From Boseongicola sp. (GTDB lineage Bacteria; Pseudomonadota; Alphaproteobacteria; Rhodobacterales; Rhodobacteraceae), in assembly GCA_013042895.1 (NCBI GenBank), contig JABDPD010000176.1, positions 1 through 9,506 of the forward strand: a stretch of DNA of 9,506 nt. The letters run 5' to 3'. The position numbers and the translations under genes were made by a program. This document shows positions 6,508 to 9,506 of this stretch, piece by piece (the first letter of the stretch is position 1; each line of letters begins with the position of its first letter). The notes beneath the pieces were generated by a model. The model did no database searches. It had not been told where the DNA came from and saw nothing but the letters and a program-made list of their open reading frames with translations.

Positions 6508-7633
6508 GATCCGTCGTTACAACTTCTATCGCGCCGTAGCCATTGAAACGCGTGACGGTTGCTGTCGAATAGGCCCCGAGCCCGTGCCAGACCAGCCAAT
6601 CGCCTTCAGAAATGTCCCCGGCCAGGGGTACAGTCCCCGGCAAACGGTCAAGCGAGTCGCAGGTCGGACCAAACACAACAAAATCGATCGGATCACCACT
6701 TCGTTCGCACGCCAGAGAAACCGGCTCGATCCGGTCAATGTTGCCAAGGATCGGCAACTCGGCCAAGCCGCCGTAAATCCCGTCATTCAGGAACACTGCG
6801 CCATCCTCGCGGATCGCCTTTACGCGCGTCGCCAAGCTGAAAGCCTCAGCCACCATCGCGCGCCCAGGCTCGCAAACCAGCGAAGGCATATCGCCCCCAA
6901 ACGCATCAATGGTCGCCAACTCAATCGCTGCAAAAATGGCTTCTAGATCAGGTGCTGCACCCGTGCGATGCGCGGCGTAGCCACCGCCAACGTTTAAGCG
7001 CTGCAAACGAACGCCTGCATGTCCTGCAACGTCAGCGCAGATATCAATGTAAGCTCGCCACGCCGCCGGATCGGCACACTGAGTGCCCGGATGGAACGTC
7101 ATCGAAGGCGCGAATCCGGCCTCAGCCACGGCCTTGAGAAGGATCGCAGCCAACTCAGGGTCCGCTCCAAACTTCGCCCCGAAATCATAGGCCGCCCCTT
7201 TCACTGGAAGCCTCAGGCGCACGGAAACTTCCGTGCTTTCCGGCACACCGCAGCGTACGAGTTTCTGAAGCTCGCCCAGCGAGTCGACCGAATAAGACGT
7301 CACCCCATGCGCAATCGCCGTCGCGATCTCGGCCTCAGACCGTACCGGGTTGTTGTAATGCAGCACCGCCGTTGGCATCAGTTTCTTAACACGCGCCATC
7401 TCAAACGGCGAAGCCACATCAAACGCGTCCACTCCAGCCGTCATCAGATTCTCAAGCACTTCTTCAGCGTCGTTCGCTTTGACCGCATAAGTCACAAGCC
7501 CCGGAAATCCCGTCAAAAACCGTTTCGCGCTCGATTGCAGGATCGACGGCGCGAAATACAGCACTGGATGATCCGGAGACTGAGACAAAAGGTGCTGCGA
7601 GGGTGAAGCATGAAGTGCGGTAACCAGAGACAT
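6497..7633 (-). CDS. Ornithine/lysine decarboxylase, PLP group III
   Basis: PLP enzyme of the alanine-racemase-fold (eukaryotic ODC-like) decarboxylases, making putrescine from ornithine or cadaverine from lysine for polyamine synthesis in the cytoplasm. 378 residues, normal length. The key residues all align: YAVKAN with PLP lysine K52, FHPGTQ with H181 stacking on the cofactor, the phosphate-binding GGG at 216-218, EPGR at 255-258, GPTCDSLD with C325 and D326 (catalytic cysteine and diamine contact), and GLGAYS with Y355. The stretch after NDGIYGG reads LAELPILGN and differs from eukaryotic ODC, so the preferred substrate cannot be read off. Start at 7631-7633 has GAAGGAA (7639-7645) five bases upstream. 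It is divergent from an Lrp/AsnC gene, its likely regulator. Diaminopimelate decarboxylase is unlikely given the GPTCDS motif and context. Confidence 0.92.
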   Translation of the reverse strand: MSLVTALHASPSQHLLSQSPDHPVLYFAPSILQSSAKRFLTGFPGLVTYAVKANDAEEVLENLMTAGVDAFDVASPFEMARVKKLMPTAVLHYNNPVRSEAEIATAIAHGVTSYSVDSLGELQKLVRCGVPESTEVSVRLRLPVKGAAYDFGAKFGADPELAAILLKAVAEAGFAPSMTFHPGTQCADPAAWRAYIDICADVAGHAGVRLQRLNVGGGYAAHRTGAAPDLEAIFAAIELATIDAFGGDMPSLVCEPGRAMVAEAFSLATRVKAIREDGAVFLNDGIYGGLAELPILGNIDRIEPVSLACERSGDPIDFVVFGPTCDSLDRLPGTVPLAGDISEGDWLVWHGLGAYSTATVTRFNGYGAIEVVTTDRLA

Positions 7634-7690
7634 CGACGTTCCTTCAACAATGCCAAGAGAGGTAAGACGCCCTCTTTCTATCGCCCCATT

Positions 7691-7727
7691 CCGTCGAAAC
7701 CTATTGTCAAATCGGCCATTTCGACGG
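7691..7727. promoter_or_regulatory. 9-bp inverted repeat, likely Lrp-type operator
   Basis: CCGTCGAAA (7691-7699) and TTTCGACGG (7719-7727) are exact reverse complements with 19 bases between them (centres 28 bp apart). The left arm lies just before the -35 and the right arm lies inside the spacer of the promoter for the Lrp-type gene. A related GTCAAAT (7706-7712) lies between them. Placement fits autoregulation by the adjacent Lrp/AsnC protein and control of the divergent decarboxylase. Confidence 0.6.
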
Positions 7728-7733
7728 TAATAT
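7704..7733 (+). promoter_or_regulatory. Sigma-70-like promoter of the Lrp/AsnC gene
   Basis: TTGTCA (7704-7709), an 18-base spacer, and TAATAT (7728-7733) match the sigma-70 consensus at five and four of six bases. The transcript would start near 7740 and give a leader of about 20 bases containing the AAAAGGA ribosome site. The complementary strand reads a perfect TTGACA across 7705-7710, pointing toward the decarboxylase gene, but without a good -10. Confidence 0.5.
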
Positions 7734-7744
7734 TTATCAAATCG
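7704..7744 (+). repeat. Direct repeat TTRTCAAATCG, 30 bp apart
   Basis: TTGTCAAATCG (7704-7714) and TTATCAAATCG (7734-7744) agree at 10 of 11 bases and are exactly 30 bp apart, about three helical turns. One covers the promoter -35 and the other the region just after the -10. A ten-base copy, TTATCAAATC, recurs at 8324-8333 before valS. Confidence 0.5.
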
Positions 7745-7761
7745 TCTTAAAAGGACTACAA

Positions 7762-8196
7762 ATGGACAGGACGGATGAAGAATTGATCGAGCTCCTGGTT
7801 GAAAACGCGCGCATGCCGGTCGCCAGCCTCGCCAAACACCTAAACCTTGCGCGTTCGACCGTGCAGGCCCGTCTGGACCGCCTCGAACACACCGGCGTCA
7901 TCAAAGGCTACACAGTTCGCCTTGGTGACAAAATGCGCTCCGAACGCTTGCGAGCGACGGTCCTTCTCCAGATCGATCCGATGAAACTCGCCCCTGTTCT
8001 TGCCCGCCTCAAGGCCCTTCCGGAAGTCCGCGCTGTCCACACGGCATCCGGACGCTTCGATCTCATCGCGACCCTCTCCGCCCAGACAACCGAAACGCTC
8101 GACACAGCCCTCGACGCCATCGGCACCGTCAACGGCGTGCGCACCTCTGAAAGCCTCATCCATCTCTCAACCCGCATTGACCGGCGCGCGTTCTAA
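7762..8196 (+). CDS. Lrp/AsnC family transcriptional regulator
   Basis: Feast/famine regulator of 144 residues, the usual size for a minimal Lrp/AsnC protein. The N-terminal winged helix-turn-helix starts MDRTDEELIELLVENARMPV and continues ASLAKHLNLARSTVQARLDR with the recognition helix at about 29-42, then HTGVIKGYTVRLG. The C-terminal RAM (ligand-binding) domain runs from about 65 to 140, with VRAVHTASGRFDLIATL as its core. The ATG at 7762 is preceded by AAAAGGA ending six bases upstream. It is divergent from the ornithine/lysine decarboxylase gene, with repeats overlapping its own promoter between them, so it probably controls itself and that gene in response to an amino acid such as ornithine or lysine; the ligand is inferred from position only. 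Confidence 0.94.
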   Translation: MDRTDEELIELLVENARMPVASLAKHLNLARSTVQARLDRLEHTGVIKGYTVRLGDKMRSERLRATVLLQIDPMKLAPVLARLKALPEVRAVHTASGRFDLIATLSAQTTETLDTALDAIGTVNGVRTSESLIHLSTRIDRRAF

Positions 8197-8409
8197 GTTC
8201 GCCGCCGAACGACCCAAATCAAACTAAACACCACAAAACACCAGAGCCGCTACAGACGCCGCAATCGTCAAAGCGCGTCAGACGCCGCCTAGTTTTGCCG
8301 AGACCTCACCTCTCATTTGCCAGTTATCAAATCCCTGCCATTCATGGCTTTTCCTTACCCGGCCCCCACGTTAAAAGCCACTCGCGAGACATCAGGAAAG
8401 CCCGACCCC
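8197..8409 (+). other. Intergenic region before valS
   Basis: 213 bases without a convincing gene. It starts with a small hairpin (GTTCG-CCGC-CGAAC, 8197-8210) directly after the Lrp-type stop but with no T-run, so it is a poor terminator. CAGACGCCGC occurs twice (8253-8262, 8279-8288). TTATCAAATC at 8324-8333 repeats a sequence from the decarboxylase/Lrp control region, and TGCCA flanks it on both sides. I saw no convincing promoter, T-box or other leader structure for valS. Confidence 0.5.
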
Positions 8410-9506
8410 ATGCCGATGAACAAGACATTCGACGCCGCCGAAGCCGAAAGCCGCCTCTATCAGGCATGGGAAGAAGCAGGCGCGTTTAAAGCCGGGGCGA
8501 ACGCCAAGCCAGGCGCCGAGACCTTCTCGATCATGATCCCACCCCCTAACGTCACCGGTGTCCTGCATATGGGCCATGCCTTCAACAACACGCTGCAAGA
8601 CATCCTGACACGTTGGCACCGCATGAAGGGCTTCGACACACTCTGGCAGCCCGGGCAAGACCACGCAGGCATCGCCACTCAGATGGTTGTCGAACGCCAA
8701 CTGGGCGAACAAGGCAAACGCCGCACCGATTTCTCTCGCGAAGACTTCACCGCAAAGATCTGGGACTGGAAACAGCAATCCGGCGGCACCATCATCGAAC
8801 AGCTCAAGCGCCTTGGCGCGTCCTGTGATTGGTCCCGCAATGCCTTCACCATGTCCGGCGCACCCGGTGCTCCCGAAGGCGAAGAAGGCAATTTCCACGA
8901 CGCCGTCATCAAGGTCTTCGTTAAGATGTATGAAGACGGCCTCATCTATCGGGGCAAGCGCCTCGTCAACTGGGACCCGCACTTTGAAACCGCGATCTCT
9001 GACCTCGAAGTCGAAAACATCGAAGTCGACGGCCACATGTGGCACTTCAAATACCCCCTCGCGGGCGGAGCCACCTACGAATACGTCGAGAAGGATGAAA
9101 ACGGCAACGTCACTCTGCGCGAGACGCGCGACTACATTTCCATCGCCACGACGCGCCCCGAAACCATGTTGGGAGACGGTGCGGTCGCGGTCCACCCATC
9201 GGACGAACGCTACGCCCCAATCGTCGGAAAGCTCTGCGAAATCCCGGTTGGGCCGAATGAGCATCGCCGCCTGATCCCGATTATCACCAATGAGTATCCC
9301 GACCCCGACTTCGGCTCGGGCGCGGTCAAGATTACCGGCGCGCACGACTTCAACGACTACCAGGTCGCCAAGCGCGGCAACATCCCGATGTACCGCCTCA
9401 TGGACACCAAAGGTTCCATGCGCGACGACGGCGCACCGTACGCCGAAATGGCCGCCGTTGCGATGGCCGTCGCCAAAGGCGAGCGCGCACTCTCTGAGTC
9501 TGAGGC
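8410..9506 (+). CDS. valS: Valyl-tRNA synthetase, N-terminal part (cut by window edge)
   Basis: Class I aminoacyl-tRNA synthetase that charges tRNA-Val with valine. The frame is open from 8410 to the right edge (365 codons of an expected 900-1000), so only the N-terminal catalytic half-site and the editing (CP1) insert are visible. Motifs: [10 protein letters not shown] ending at 50, the HIGH signature as HMGH at 53-56, [12 protein letters not shown] at 80-91, [10 protein letters not shown] at 181-190 with AISDLEVEN, and [10 protein letters not shown] in the editing domain. The segment [12 protein letters not shown] (about 149-160) is an insert relative to E. coli-type ValS; I believe it is common in Rhodobacterales. 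AGGAAAG (8394-8400) supports the ATG at 8410; a second ATG at 8416 is less well placed. The KMSKS motif must lie beyond the window. Confidence 0.95.
   Translation, partial: MPMNKTFDAAEAESRLYQAWEEAGAFKAGANAKPGAETFSIMIPPPNVTGVLHMGHAFNNTLQDILTRWHRMKGFDTLWQPGQDHAGIATQMVVERQLGEQGKRRTDFSREDFTAKIWDWKQQSGGTIIEQLKRLGASCDWSRNAFTMSGAPGAPEGEEGNFHDAVIKVFVKMYEDGLIYRGKRLVNWDPHFETAISDLEVENIEVDGHMWHFKYPLAGGATYEYVEKDENGNVTLRETRDYISIATTRPETMLGDGAVAVHPSDERYAPIVGKLCEIPVGPNEHRRLIPIITNEYPDPDFGSGAVKITGAHDFNDYQVAKRGNIPMYRLMDTKGSMRDDGAPYAEMAAVAMAVAKGERALSESE

Noticed and set aside
7019..7606. A 195-residue plus-strand frame opposite the decarboxylase gene
   Set aside because: Very arginine- and histidine-rich composition and full overlap with a well-supported gene mark it as a shadow frame.
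8197..8210. Intrinsic terminator after the Lrp/AsnC gene
   Set aside because: The five-base stem directly after the stop lacks any T-run; the following bases are A- and C-rich.
8253..8288. Direct repeat CAGACGCCGC as a possible mobile-element or attachment scar
   Set aside because: Two ten-base GC-rich copies 26 bp apart with no integrase, transposase or tRNA nearby are best seen as chance or local slippage.
8392..9345. A 317-residue open frame on the minus strand
   Set aside because: It is antisense to valS, which has clear synthetase motifs over the whole stretch. Long antisense frames are common in GC-rich coding DNA, and this one has an aspartate/valine-rich composition with no recognisable domain.

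Overview
The window looks like ordinary chromosomal DNA from an alphaproteobacterium, most likely of the Rhodobacterales/Roseobacter type. This is inferred from the GC-rich coding, the protein styles (a MetR of the IAIECHACFEWL type, a group III PLP decarboxylase, a ValS with an [12 protein letters not shown] insert) and the tight packing of short, often divergent or convergent units. No rRNA, tRNA, CRISPR array, insertion sequence, phage gene or integration scar was seen. No stretch longer than about 215 bases lacks a gene.

Layout, left to right. An inositol-monophosphatase (SuhB-type) gene lies on the minus strand (18-806). Divergent from it is a small glycine-zipper protein of unknown function (973-1254, plus). 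A complete decarboxylating 6-phosphogluconate dehydrogenase (1279-2670, minus) follows, with a TetR-family regulator just upstream on the same strand (2731-3342). Next is a classic methionine-regulon pair: metR (3446-4360, minus) divergent from metF (4449-5315, plus). Between them is an exact MetR-type operator, TGAA-N5-TTCA. metF converges, with only two bases between stop codons, on a cytoplasmic DUF2235 (Tle1-like alpha/beta hydrolase) gene (5318-6385, minus). Upstream of that on the same strand is an ornithine/lysine decarboxylase gene (6497-7633, minus), divergent from an Lrp/AsnC regulator (7762-8196, plus). The 128-bp region between those two holds a 9-bp inverted repeat wrapped around a good sigma-70-like promoter. 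The window ends inside valS (8410 to the right edge, plus), which begins with its HMGH signature and is cut off by the window.

How the genes fit together. Two regulator-target pairs are well supported by divergent layout: MetR/metF (methyl-tetrahydrofolate for methionine synthesis) and Lrp-like/ODC (polyamine synthesis from ornithine or lysine). TetR plus gnd is a weaker possible third pair. The rest is housekeeping: SuhB-type phosphatase, oxidative pentose phosphate step and tRNA charging.

I did not find a convincing undescribed multi-gene system. The parts most worth a second look are the operator architecture between odc and the Lrp-type gene, the lone DUF2235 hydrolase with a 17-bp palindrome upstream, and the small glycine-zipper protein.
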